Source: Deltaproteobacteria bacterium (lineage in GTDB: Bacteria; Myxococcota_A; UBA9042; PHBI01). From it: 64,000 nucleotides of DNA. Numbering within the stretch: position 1 is the stretch's first letter; each line of letters starts with the position of its first letter. The position numbers and the translations under genes are program-made. Of the stretch, positions 51,540 to 64,000 are shown in pieces. The stretch is taken from contig JACKFA010000011.1 of the NCBI GenBank assembly GCA_020632715.1, forward strand, positions 302,812 through 366,811. Reading direction: 5' to 3'. Below the pieces are notes generated by a model, which saw nothing but the letters and a program-made list of their open reading frames with translations, was not told the origin of the DNA and made no database searches.

Positions 51540-52337
51540 TCAGTTGAGGAAGTCGCGGGTCGTCGCGAGGCGCATCCCGAGGCGGGTCATGTCCCTCACG
51601 AAGGCGTCCTGGTAGGCCTCGAAGCCCGGCACGGGGCTCGTGGCGTCCGTCAGGAGCACCATCTTCTTCACGTAGCCGGGGTCCGAGAAGGACGCCGCGA
51701 TGTCGCGCACCGTGTTCGCGAGGCAGTGCGAGCCCGCCTCCCCGGCGAGGAGGATGGTGTCCGCGTCCTCGAGGGTCTCGAGGAGGCCGGCGTTCAGCTG
51801 CGTCGACGGGTCGCTCGGGTCGGGCACCTCGGCGCGCATCGCGGAGAAGTGCTCGGTGAACGGGTTCGAGCCCTTCGTGATGAAGTCGACGAGCGCGAAG
51901 CGCTGCGACCACTCGGAGAGCGCGTCGAAGAGCACCGGCGTCACGTTGTGGCCGGCCGAGCCGATGAGGCAGTGCTCGGGCCAGATCACGTGCGGGTAGC
52001 GGCCGGCCGCCTCGAGCGCGTCGAGGTAGGCGACCGTGCGCCCGTGGGTCGACGGCATGGTCGGCGTCCAGCGCCCGCCGCGCACGTCGGCCGCCGTGAT
52101 GGTCGTGAACGGCGCCGGGTGCTTCCCTTCGGCGTCGCGGAACCAGACCGGGTGGCTGATGTCGACGCTCCGGTGGCTGTCGAGCGTGACGTGGATGTCG
52201 GCGAGCTTCCCGCGGAGCCGGTGCACCATGACGGCGAGCCGGTCCATGTCGCGGTCGGCGCCCGCGACCGCGAGGGCGCCGTGGGGGTCGCAGAAGTCGT
52301 TCTGGGGATCGATGACGACGAGGTGGATGCGGTTCAT
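51540..52337 (-). CDS. Nicotinamidase-like cysteine hydrolase
   Basis: A 265-residue isochorismatase-superfamily enzyme. Asp10 (VVIDPQNDF), Lys155 (FITKGSNPF) and Cys205 (AGEAGSHCLANTV) form the catalytic set. Asp53/His55 in TLDSHRS and a later His provide the metal site. WPEHCLIGSAGH is the nicotinamidase hallmark. It should turn nicotinamide into nicotinate in NAD salvage, but it is longer than usual and its substrate could be different. GGAGG precedes ATG 52337. First gene of the vWA-kinase operon. An AT-rich promoter with a palindrome lies upstream. Confidence 0.87.
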   Translation of the reverse strand: MNRIHLVVIDPQNDFCDPHGALAVAGADRDMDRLAVMVHRLRGKLADIHVTLDSHRSVDISHPVWFRDAEGKHPAPFTTITAADVRGGRWTPTMPSTHGRTVAYLDALEAAGRYPHVIWPEHCLIGSAGHNVTPVLFDALSEWSQRFALVDFITKGSNPFTEHFSAMRAEVPDPSDPSTQLNAGLLETLEDADTILLAGEAGSHCLANTVRDIAASFSDPGYVKKMVLLTDATSPVPGFEAYQDAFVRDMTRLGMRLATTRDFLN

Positions 52338-52391
52338 GTGGCCTCCGTGAGCCGGGTTGACGAGCACAAGATGCAGCACCGTCGTCAAAAG

Positions 52392-52404
52392 AGTCAATAT
52401 GACT
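52392..52404. promoter_or_regulatory. AGTCA-N3-TGACT operator in AT-rich promoter
   Basis: AGTCA-ATA-TGACT is a perfect palindrome in the only strongly AT-rich intergenic stretch of this part of the window. On the minus strand it overlaps a TTGACT -35-like element of the nicotinamidase operon, an arrangement that suits a repressor. An NAD-responsive repressor is one possibility. Confidence 0.4.
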
Positions 52405-52430
52405 TTTTAACTTTCACACAAACTCTTGCC

Positions 52431-53302
52431 CGGAGCCTGGCGCCGAGCCGCTCTCGACCGCGCTCCTCCAGTGGGAGATCGACCTCCCCTGACCGCGCTC
52501 GCCGACCGCGTCGGCCCCGCCCGCGCCGCGCGCGCCTACCGCCGCTCGCGCGCCGCCGTCGACGCCCTCGCCGACCTCGTCACCCGCGAGCGGATCCGCT
52601 GCGGCTTCGCGCCTCGCCGCTCCCTCTACCTCGCCGGCGACACCTACGGCCACCGCGCCCTCGACGCCGAGGCCGCCGCCCGCGCCGAGCTCGGCCTCGA
52701 GAGCGCCTTCCTCGGCAAGCGCGCCCTCCGCGACCGCTTCGGCATCGACCGCACCGGCGCCATCCTCTCCGACGGCTCCGCCGCCGCCGACCCCGCCCGC
52801 CTCGCCGCGGCCCTCCTCCGCCGCGCCGCCGACCGCGGCGCCCGCGTGTTCTCCCCCGTCACCGTCACCGGCGCCGCGAGCGACCCCGACGGCGTCACCC
52901 TCCTCACCGACAGCGCAGGCCACGCCGTCCGCGCCCGCCACGCCGTCTTCTGCTGCGGCTACGAGCTCCCCGAGGGCGTCCCCACCCCGGGCGCGACGAC
53001 CCTGTCCACCTGGGCCATCGCGAGCCGCCCGCGCGCCCGCCGGCCGCCCTGGCTCCGCGACACCCTCGTCTGGGAGGCCTCCGACCCCTACCTCTACCTC
53101 CGCATGGGCCCCGACGGGCGCGTCATCGCCGGCGGCGAGGACGAGGACGGCCGCGCCCGTCCCCGACATGCGCCACACCTGGGCGGTCATGGGCTTCGGC
53201 GGCAACGGCATCACCTACTCGGTCATCGCCGCGGAGATCGTCGCCGCCGCCCTCGCCGGCCGCCCCGACCCCGACGCCGATCTCTACGCCCCTCCCGCTT
53301 GA
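52431..53302 (+). pseudogene. Decayed FAD-dependent oxidoreductase (DAO family)
   Basis: A broken glycine/D-amino-acid-oxidase-like gene. Pieces in three states are recognisable. A 5' fragment reads STALLQWEIDLP in one frame. A one-base loss near 52489 shifts the frame and gives LTALADRVGPARAARAYRRSR through VIAGGEDED. A further break near 53155 removes the following part and shifts the frame again to DMRHTWAVMGFGGNGITYSVIAAEI and a TGA at 53300-53302. The N-terminal FAD motif and the segment between GGEDED and DMRHTW are absent. It is oriented toward the MopE gene and shares the promoter gap of the divergent operon. Confidence 0.8.
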
Positions 53303-53389
53303 AGTCTCGCCTCCCGACGCGCCATCATCGCGCGTAACTCGCCGGAGAAAGCGGTCAAGTCCCCCTCACTTGCAGCCGTTGACGACGTC

Positions 53390-58267
<4,878 letters not shown>

Positions 58268-58277
58268 GGTGCGGTCG

Positions 58278-61200
58278 ATGCGCGCGAACATCGTGCTCGG
58301 CGCGGCGCTGACGGCGCTCGCGCTCGGGGGCTGCCCGGCGAGCGACCAGAGCGGCCGGGACATCGGCGACAACGACGGCGGGGCCGACGTCGTCGACACG
58401 TCGGTCGGCGACACGGACACGGCGACCGCGGGCGACGCGGACGCGGAGGGCGACGCGGACGGCGGCGACGGCGCGGGCGACGCGGGCGACGCGGACGGCG
58501 GCGCCGACACCGGCCCGCGCGAGGGCGAGCTCGGCTGGCCGTGCGCGCAGAACGCCGAGTGCCTGAGCCGCTACTGCGTCGAGGGCTACGACGGGCGCGT
58601 CTGCTCGACCACCTGCGACGGCGACGGCTCGTGCCCGACCGGCTGGACGTGCCGGCAGGACCTCGCGCAGTTCCCGGACATCGTCTTCGCGTGCACGCCG
58701 AGCTTCCCGCACCTCTGCCGGCCGTGCGAGGGCGACGGCGACTGCCGCGTCGGCGAGGACCAGACGTCGCGCTGCCTCCCGACGGGCCCGGGCGGCGCGA
58801 GCGGGGCCTTCTGCGGCGGCTCGTGCGCGGGGGCGGCGTGCCCCGACGGCTACGTGTGCGCGCCGACGGCCGACCTCGAGGGGTCGGTGAGCCTCCAGTG
58901 CGTCCCCGGGGAGGGGGCGGTCTGCACGTGCTCGGCGTCGGCGATCGCCGAGGGCGCGGGGACGACCTGCGCCGCGGTGAACGGGCTCGGGCGCTGCGAG
59001 GGGCGGCGCTTCTGCAGCTTCGACGGGCTCACGGACTGCGACGCGCCGGCGCCGGCGGAGGACCTCTGCGACGGCGTGGACGACGACTGCGACGGGGAGA
59101 CCGACGAGGCCTACGTCCCGCAGGCGTGCGAGCGCGAGAACGCGGTCGGGAGCTGCGCTGGGCTCACGGTGTGCGCCGGGGCGGACGGGCCGCGCTGCGA
59201 CGCGCCGGAGCCGGCGGTCGAGGTGTGCGCCGACGGCGTCGACAACGACTGCGACGGCGGCACGGACGACGAGGGCGGGCTCGGGTGCACGGACCGCTAC
59301 CTCGACGGCGACGGCGACCGCTTCGGGCAGGACGGGGCGCGCTGCCTCTGCGGGCCCGAGGGGGACTGGACGGCGACGGTCGGCGGCGACTGCGACGACA
59401 CGACGGGGGCCGTGCGGCCAGGCGCCATCGAGGTCTGTGACGGGCTCGACAACGACTGCAACGACGCGACCGACGAGGAGGGCGCGCTCGGCTGCACGAC
59501 CTTCTACCGCGACGGCGACGGCGACGGGTACGGCGTCCCCGGGGCGCCGCGGTGTCTCTGCGGCCCCGACCCGGCGAGCGGCTACACGTCGAAGTCGCCG
59601 ACGGACTGCGACGACGAAGTGAACGCCGTTCACCCCGGCGCGGCCGAGGTGTGTAACGAGGTCGACGACGACTGCGACGGCGCGACGGACGAGCAGGGCG
59701 CGGGCGACTGCACGCTCTTCTTCGCGGACGCCGACGCGGACACGTGGGGCGATCCGACGGTGTACGCGTGCCTCTGCGGGCCGGACGCGGGGCACCCGGT
59801 GAGCCGGAGCGGCGACTGCGACGACCACGAGGAGGCGCGGAACCCGGGCGAGACCGAGCAGTGCGACATGCTCGACAACGACTGCGACGGGCAGACCGAC
59901 GAGATCGGGGCCGAGGGGTGCACGGTCTGGTACCGCGACAGCGACGGCGACGACTACGGCGTGCTCGCGGACAGCCGCTGCCTGTGCGCGGCGGCGGCGC
60001 CCTACGACGCGGCGGTGGCGGGGGACTGCAACGACGCGGCGACGACGATCCACCCGAACGCGGCCGAGAGCTGCAACGGCAAGGACGACGACTGCGACCT
60101 CGAGATCGACGAGGCCGGCGCGACGGGCTGCTCGGAGTACTGGCAGGACACGGACCTCGACAGCTTCGGCGTCGAGGGGGAGAGCCGCTGCCTGTGCGCG
60201 CCGGCGCCGCCGTACGTGGCGCGGAACGACGACGACTGCGACGACGGGAGCCCGTTCATCAACCCGAACGCGCACGAGGTCTGCAACCAGAAGGACGACG
60301 ACTGCAACGGGCAGACCGACGAGGGGGTGCAGGCGACGTGCACGCCGTTCTACTACGACGCGGACGGCGACGACTGGGGCCTCGCGAACGACAGCCGCTG
60401 CCTGTGCGGGCCCGACGGGCTCTATCGCGCGACGAACCCCGGCGACTGCGACGACACGGTCGCGACGACGCACCCGTTCGCGGCGGAGCTGTGCGACGGC
60501 GGCGGCGTCGACGACGACTGTGACGGGGCGACCGACGAGGAGGGCGCCACGGGCTGCGTGACGTACTACCTCGACCACGACGACGACGGCGTCGGGCAGC
60601 TCGCGATGCAGCGCTGCCTCTGCGGGGCCGAGGGGGAGTACCGGGCGACGGTCGGCGGCGACTGCGACGAGGACGAGCCGGCGGTGCACCCGGGAGCGCC
60701 CGAGACGTGCAACGACCGAGACGACGACTGCGACGGGGTCGTGGACCCGGCGGGGGCGGTCGGGTGCGCGGTGCAGCTGCGCGACAGCGACCAGGACGGC
60801 TACGGGGTCGCGGGGGACACGCTGTGTCTGTGCGACCCGACGGCGCCGTTCAACACGACGACGCCCGGGGACTGCAACGACGCGGATCCGAACGTGAACC
60901 CGGCGGGCCACGAGGTGTGCAACGGGAAGGACGACGACTGCAGCCTCGTCGCGGACGACCCCGGGACCGAGGGGTGCGTCGGATTCCACCGCGACGACGA
61001 CGGGGACACCTGGGGGATCACCGAGGACGCGCTCTGTCTGTGCGCGCCGAGCGGGCCGTACCGGGCGACGAGCGGCGGGGACTGCGACGACGCGGCGGTG
61101 GGCGTGAACCCGGCGGTGACCGAGGTGTGCAACGGCAAGGACGACGACTGCGAGGGCGGCACCGACGAGGAGGGGGCCGCGGGCTGCACGATCTTCTTCA

Positions 61201-63134
61201 GGGACCACGACGGCGACCTCTTCGGCGTGGCGGGCGACTTCAAGTGCCTGTGCGCGGCGACCGGAGAGTATCGGGCGGGGCAGGACGGGGACTGCGACGA
61301 CGACGACGCGGACGCGCACCCGGACGCGGAGGAGCTCTGCGACGGGAAGGACGACGACTGCGACGGCGAGACGGACGAGGAGGACGCGCTCGACTGCGTC
61401 GAGCACTACCGCGACCTCGACCACGACACGTACGGGGCGGCGGCGAACGCGCGCTGCCTGTGCGGGGCCGAGGGGGCGTGGTCGGTGACGCGCGCGGGGG
61501 ACTGCAACGACGCGACGGACCTCATCTCGCCGGCGGCGCCGGAGTACTGCAACGGGGTCGACGACGACTGCGACACGGCGACGGACGAGGCGGACGCGAT
61601 CGGGTGCCAGAGCTTCTACGTGGACGTCGACGGCGACGGCTGGGGGACGGGGGCGGCGCAGTGCTTGTGCAGTGCACAAGGGACGCGGAGGGCCACGAAG
61701 GCGGGTGACTGCGCGGATGATGTTGCAGCGCAAAACCCGGGGAAGCCGGAGCTCTGCAGCACGGTGGGGGTGGACGACGACTGCGACGGGGCGACGGACG
61801 AGGCGAACGCGACGGGGTGCACGGACTACTACCTCGACGCGGACTCGGACACGTACGGGGTGACGCTGTCGCGGCAGTGCCTGTGCGCGGCGAGCGGGAG
61901 CGTGAAGGCCACGCGCGGCGGGGACTGCAACGACGGGTCGAACGTGGTGCATCCGGCGCGGGCGGAGGTGTGCAACGGGGTCGACGACGACTGCGACGGG
62001 CTCTTCGACGAGGGCTGCGGGATGCAGAGCGGCGGGTGGCCGACGGCGAAGTACGACGCGCGCCGGAGCGGGCACGGGAAGGGCATCACGGGGCCGCGGA
62101 CGAACACGCTGCGGTGGAAGCGGCAGATCGACGCGACGCTCGACCTCGAGACGTCGGCGACGGTGGACCTCGCGGGGAACATCATCTACGTGGCGGGGAC
62201 GAAGCTCTACAAGCTCAGGGCGAGCGACGGGGCGACGATCTGGCAGAAGACGTTGCCGGCGGCGATGAGCTCGGCGGCGAGCCCGACGCTCCGGACGGGC
62301 GGGACCATCGTGGTGCCGGTGGGGAACGGGGTGGCGCTCTACGACAGCGCGGGGACGCTGCTCTGGCACAAGGCGTTCCCGGCGGCGACGGCGGACGAGG
62401 TGACGGGGGCGCCGCTCGTGGACGCGCAGGGGAACGTGTACGTGGTCGGGTACGCGAAGGCGACGGCGCTCGACGCGGGCGGGAACGTGATGTGGACGAT
62501 CGCGGTGCCGAACCTGCAGTACGTGCCGGCGCACGTGGCGATGAGCCCGACGACGGGGCGGATCTACTTCGGCTGCTCGAACCACACGCTGTTCAGCGTG
62601 GAGCAGACGGGGTTCGTGGCGTGGACGTACGTGGTCGACGGGCAGGACGTGGACGCGGCGTCGGCGATCTCGGAGTCGGGGGTGATCTACCAGAGCTTCG
62701 GGAGCTCGGCGTACCGGGTGGTGGACAACGGGACGTCGGGGAGCGGGACGTCGGGGAACGCCGGGGGCGACATGGACGCGCACGTGGCGGTGTGGCGCGA
62801 CTCGCAGGGGAAGGACCACGTGATGACGAACGCGAACGGGACGAGCGGGCTCCGGAGCTTCAACGGGGCGACGATGGCGCTCGAGTGGACGTTCGCGATG
62901 ACGAAGAGCCAGGCGAAGAACTCGACGCCGATCATGGACGACGCGGGCTACACGTATGTCGGCGACGACGCGCGCCACTTCTACTGCGTGAAGCCGGACG
63001 GGACGCAGCAGTGGGTGTTCGGCGAGGCGCAGGGGCTCTCGGCGACGGAGGTCGACACGCAGGCGGCGCTCGTGCCGGGCGGGGTGATCTTCGGCGACGA
63101 CGACGGCTGGATCTACTTCGTCGCCGATCCCTGA
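58278..63134 (+). CDS. Paralogous MopE-like Cys-rich lipoprotein with beta-propeller end
   Basis: A 1618-residue lipoprotein, clearly a tandem duplicate of the preceding gene. Lipobox LGGC, Asp/Gly/Ala linker, Cys-rich module (GWPCAQNAECLSRYCVEGYDGRVCS), also 15 MopE repeats, and the same propeller opening (GGWPTAKYDARRSGHGKGIT, LRWKRQIDAT). Its third positions are mostly G-ending, opposite to its neighbour. ATG 58278 follows GAGGTG; GTG 58269 is possible. It probably acts with its paralogue as a surface stalk. The Cys and Asp spacing suggests calcium- or metal-dependent rigidity. Confidence 0.87.
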   Translation: MRANIVLGAALTALALGGCPASDQSGRDIGDNDGGADVVDTSVGDTDTATAGDADAEGDADGGDGAGDAGDADGGADTGPREGELGWPCAQNAECLSRYCVEGYDGRVCSTTCDGDGSCPTGWTCRQDLAQFPDIVFACTPSFPHLCRPCEGDGDCRVGEDQTSRCLPTGPGGASGAFCGGSCAGAACPDGYVCAPTADLEGSVSLQCVPGEGAVCTCSASAIAEGAGTTCAAVNGLGRCEGRRFCSFDGLTDCDAPAPAEDLCDGVDDDCDGETDEAYVPQACERENAVGSCAGLTVCAGADGPRCDAPEPAVEVCADGVDNDCDGGTDDEGGLGCTDRYLDGDGDRFGQDGARCLCGPEGDWTATVGGDCDDTTGAVRPGAIEVCDGLDNDCNDATDEEGALGCTTFYRDGDGDGYGVPGAPRCLCGPDPASGYTSKSPTDCDDEVNAVHPGAAEVCNEVDDDCDGATDEQGAGDCTLFFADADADTWGDPTVYACLCGPDAGHPVSRSGDCDDHEEARNPGETEQCDMLDNDCDGQTDEIGAEGCTVWYRDSDGDDYGVLADSRCLCAAAAPYDAAVAGDCNDAATTIHPNAAESCNGKDDDCDLEIDEAGATGCSEYWQDTDLDSFGVEGESRCLCAPAPPYVARNDDDCDDGSPFINPNAHEVCNQKDDDCNGQTDEGVQATCTPFYYDADGDDWGLANDSRCLCGPDGLYRATNPGDCDDTVATTHPFAAELCDGGGVDDDCDGATDEEGATGCVTYYLDHDDDGVGQLAMQRCLCGAEGEYRATVGGDCDEDEPAVHPGAPETCNDRDDDCDGVVDPAGAVGCAVQLRDSDQDGYGVAGDTLCLCDPTAPFNTTTPGDCNDADPNVNPAGHEVCNGKDDDCSLVADDPGTEGCVGFHRDDDGDTWGITEDALCLCAPSGPYRATSGGDCDDAAVGVNPAVTEVCNGKDDDCEGGTDEEGAAGCTIFFRDHDGDLFGVAGDFKCLCAATGEYRAGQDGDCDDDDADAHPDAEELCDGKDDDCDGETDEEDALDCVEHYRDLDHDTYGAAANARCLCGAEGAWSVTRAGDCNDATDLISPAAPEYCNGVDDDCDTATDEADAIGCQSFYVDVDGDGWGTGAAQCLCSAQGTRRATKAGDCADDVAAQNPGKPELCSTVGVDDDCDGATDEANATGCTDYYLDADSDTYGVTLSRQCLCAASGSVKATRGGDCNDGSNVVHPARAEVCNGVDDDCDGLFDEGCGMQSGGWPTAKYDARRSGHGKGITGPRTNTLRWKRQIDATLDLETSATVDLAGNIIYVAGTKLYKLRASDGATIWQKTLPAAMSSAASPTLRTGGTIVVPVGNGVALYDSAGTLLWHKAFPAATADEVTGAPLVDAQGNVYVVGYAKATALDAGGNVMWTIAVPNLQYVPAHVAMSPTTGRIYFGCSNHTLFSVEQTGFVAWTYVVDGQDVDAASAISESGVIYQSFGSSAYRVVDNGTSGSGTSGNAGGDMDAHVAVWRDSQGKDHVMTNANGTSGLRSFNGATMALEWTFAMTKSQAKNSTPIMDDAGYTYVGDDARHFYCVKPDGTQQWVFGEAQGLSATEVDTQAALVPGGVIFGDDDGWIYFVADP
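59619..59633. repeat. GTGAACG-N-CGTTCAC palindrome in second MopE gene
   Basis: The exact 15-base palindrome lies in a repeat loop and encodes Val-Asn-Ala-Val-His where the other repeats encode different residues, so the DNA rather than the protein may be under constraint. Confidence 0.75.
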
Positions 63135-63150
63135 GAGACCGAGAGAGGCG

Positions 63151-63180
63151 TTGGCCGGCAGCGCGGGGACTCGGTATCCT
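63151..63180 (+). promoter_or_regulatory. Possible promoter for the AAA ATPase
   Basis: TTGGCC (63151-63156) and TATCCT (63175-63180) with an 18-base spacer lie 60-90 bases upstream of the ATG. Each hexamer has two mismatches to the sigma70 consensus. Confidence 0.35.
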
Positions 63181-63239
63181 GGCGCGGGTGCGCAGCTGTG
63201 CTAGACGGAGATGGCGCGCCACGCTGCTGACGAGGTCCC

Positions 63240-64000
63240 ATGGGTGACGACAAGACCATCCTCGAGCTCTCGGTCGAAGACTTCGGCCGCGTAAAGCGCG
63301 CGGATCTGCGTCTGAAGCCGCTCACGTTGCTGGTCGGGGAGAACAACACCGGGAAGAGCTGGCTCGCGTCGCTCGTGTGGGGGTTGTTTCGATTCGGCGG
63401 CCAATTTGGAACCCAAAGCGATTCACTTGAAGAAGCTCGGCTGCTCATTGAGCAGCGTGCGAAGGCTGCGCCATCCGTTCTCTCTGCGAACGACCAAGTG
63501 GCGATCGTCGACGCGCTCTCGGCTCATGCAAGCAGCACGATTGGCTCGCTGGTTCGGCGCATTCTAGGAGAGACCGCGTCAATCGGGACATCAAGCGTCC
63601 GATACAGACGAGGAGCGTCAACCGACATCGCCGTCACCGTACCTTTCAGAGAAGAAAGCCCAGCGTTCGGATTGTCGCTTGTGAGTGAGCCCTTCTCGCT
63701 CACTCCACCAGCGCTTTCGCGCTGGGAGACCAGTGCGCATGCCTTTCTTGAAGTTGCCATGGGCGTCGCTGTCGGAGCTCCATTCGCCCTTCCTGAACCG
63801 CTCTACCTTCCGGCATCCCGCACGGGCTTCGTCCTCCTTCTCGAGCGAATAGTCAGTGAAGGTCTGAGGTCTTTGGGGCCTGCCCCGCGCCAGCCCGCGG
63901 CCTTGACCGCTCCGATGATTGAGTTCGTCGAATGGTTGTCCCTAGCCAACTTCGAAGGGAAGTCTCGACCGCCCGGCCGTCTTCGCTTGGAGAAACTGCT
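63240..64000 (+). CDS. AAA-family ATPase, partial (runs off window)
   Basis: At least 253 residues, open from ATG 63240 to the window edge. The start is ILELSVEDFGRVKRADLRLKPLTLLVGE, with Walker A GENNTGKS (33-40), as in ATPases of the OLD/SMC-like AAA group. LYLPASRTGFVLLLERI resembles the YxPAxRxG segment of this group. Walker B lies beyond the edge. From about 63390 the codons include many A/T endings (GAA, CTT, TCA, CCA, TTT) and GC falls, unlike any other gene here. This suggests recent acquisition. Such ATPases are often part of phage-defence or toxin systems. Confidence 0.82.
   Translation, partial: MGDDKTILELSVEDFGRVKRADLRLKPLTLLVGENNTGKSWLASLVWGLFRFGGQFGTQSDSLEEARLLIEQRAKAAPSVLSANDQVAIVDALSAHASSTIGSLVRRILGETASIGTSSVRYRRGASTDIAVTVPFREESPAFGLSLVSEPFSLTPPALSRWETSAHAFLEVAMGVAVGAPFALPEPLYLPASRTGFVLLLERIVSEGLRSLGPAPRQPAALTAPMIEFVEWLSLANFEGKSRPPGRLRLEKL

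Noticed and set aside
52392..52404. Firm assignment as an NrtR (NAD repressor) box
   Set aside because: The palindrome suits a repressor and a nicotinamidase gene, but I cannot recall the NrtR consensus well enough to claim a match, and no NrtR gene is in view.

Overview
The window is a very GC-rich chromosomal segment, densely packed with genes and almost entirely in G/C-ending codons. Its gene content points to a predatory or social deltaproteobacterial lineage (Myxococcota or Bradymonadota type). There are about sixteen lipoproteins, many with Asp/Thr-repeat linkers after the lipobox. There are two giant Cys-rich proteins with MopE-like metal-binding repeats, several eukaryotic-type Ser/Thr kinases, FHA proteins and a FHA-containing sigma54 activator. 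This placement rests on family content only. I saw no rRNA, tRNA, insertion sequence, integrase or CRISPR array.

Layout. 0-3.6 kb: a tandem repeat block, a CBS/universal-stress pair on the minus strand with a sigma54-like promoter, then a von Willebrand A (vWA) lipoprotein and a small lipoprotein. 3.6-7.6 kb: a coupled pair made of a large secreted alpha/beta hydrolase and a COG2187-like phosphotransferase. 7.9-14.9 kb: an envelope group (LolA-like protein, outer-membrane barrel, two lipoproteins) facing an MMPL/RND transporter. 15-20 kb: a signalling island with a Ser/Thr kinase fused to a DUF2807-like domain, a FHA sigma54 activator, and a divergent sigma54-type promoter with upstream palindromes driving a small membrane protein and a Cys-solenoid lipoprotein. 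20-25 kb: two minus-strand secreted proteins, one a CapA relative with an altered catalytic position, then an anchor-A surface protein. 25.5-28 kb: a sorbosone-dehydrogenase-like lipoprotein coupled to an SBF-like transporter. 28-37.6 kb: a plus-strand run with a kinase-DUF1707-LiaF-like fusion, a linker lipoprotein, a PDZ/carboxypeptidase-regulatory protein behind an ECF-type promoter, a tandem FHA protein, a pseudokinase and a phytase-esterase-like protein. 38-43 kb: two paralogous lipoproteins, a Cys-rich vWA protein and xanthine phosphoribosyltransferase (xpt). 43-49 kb: a TerF-like vWA protein, glutathione reductase (gor), and a lipoprotein/BON/coiled-coil operon. 49-52.4 kb: a nicotinamidase-like hydrolase, a TerY-like vWA protein and a protein kinase in one operon. 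52.4-53.3 kb: a decayed FAD oxidoreductase. 53.4-63.1 kb: two tandem 1600-residue MopE-like proteins with beta-propeller ends. 63.2 kb to the edge: an AAA ATPase, cut by the window, with clearly lower GC and a different codon choice.

The strongest cross-cutting patterns are three. A family of hairpin-forming intergenic repeats with a GGAGACACGG core occupies every long tail-to-tail gap in the window. A dispersed 15-bp palindrome, GTGAACG-N-CGTTCAC, occurs both between and inside genes. Kinase, pseudokinase, FHA and vWA modules are unusually frequent, which suggests a locally concentrated Ser/Thr-phosphorylation network. Domain names come from my recognition of motifs and were not confirmed by a search.
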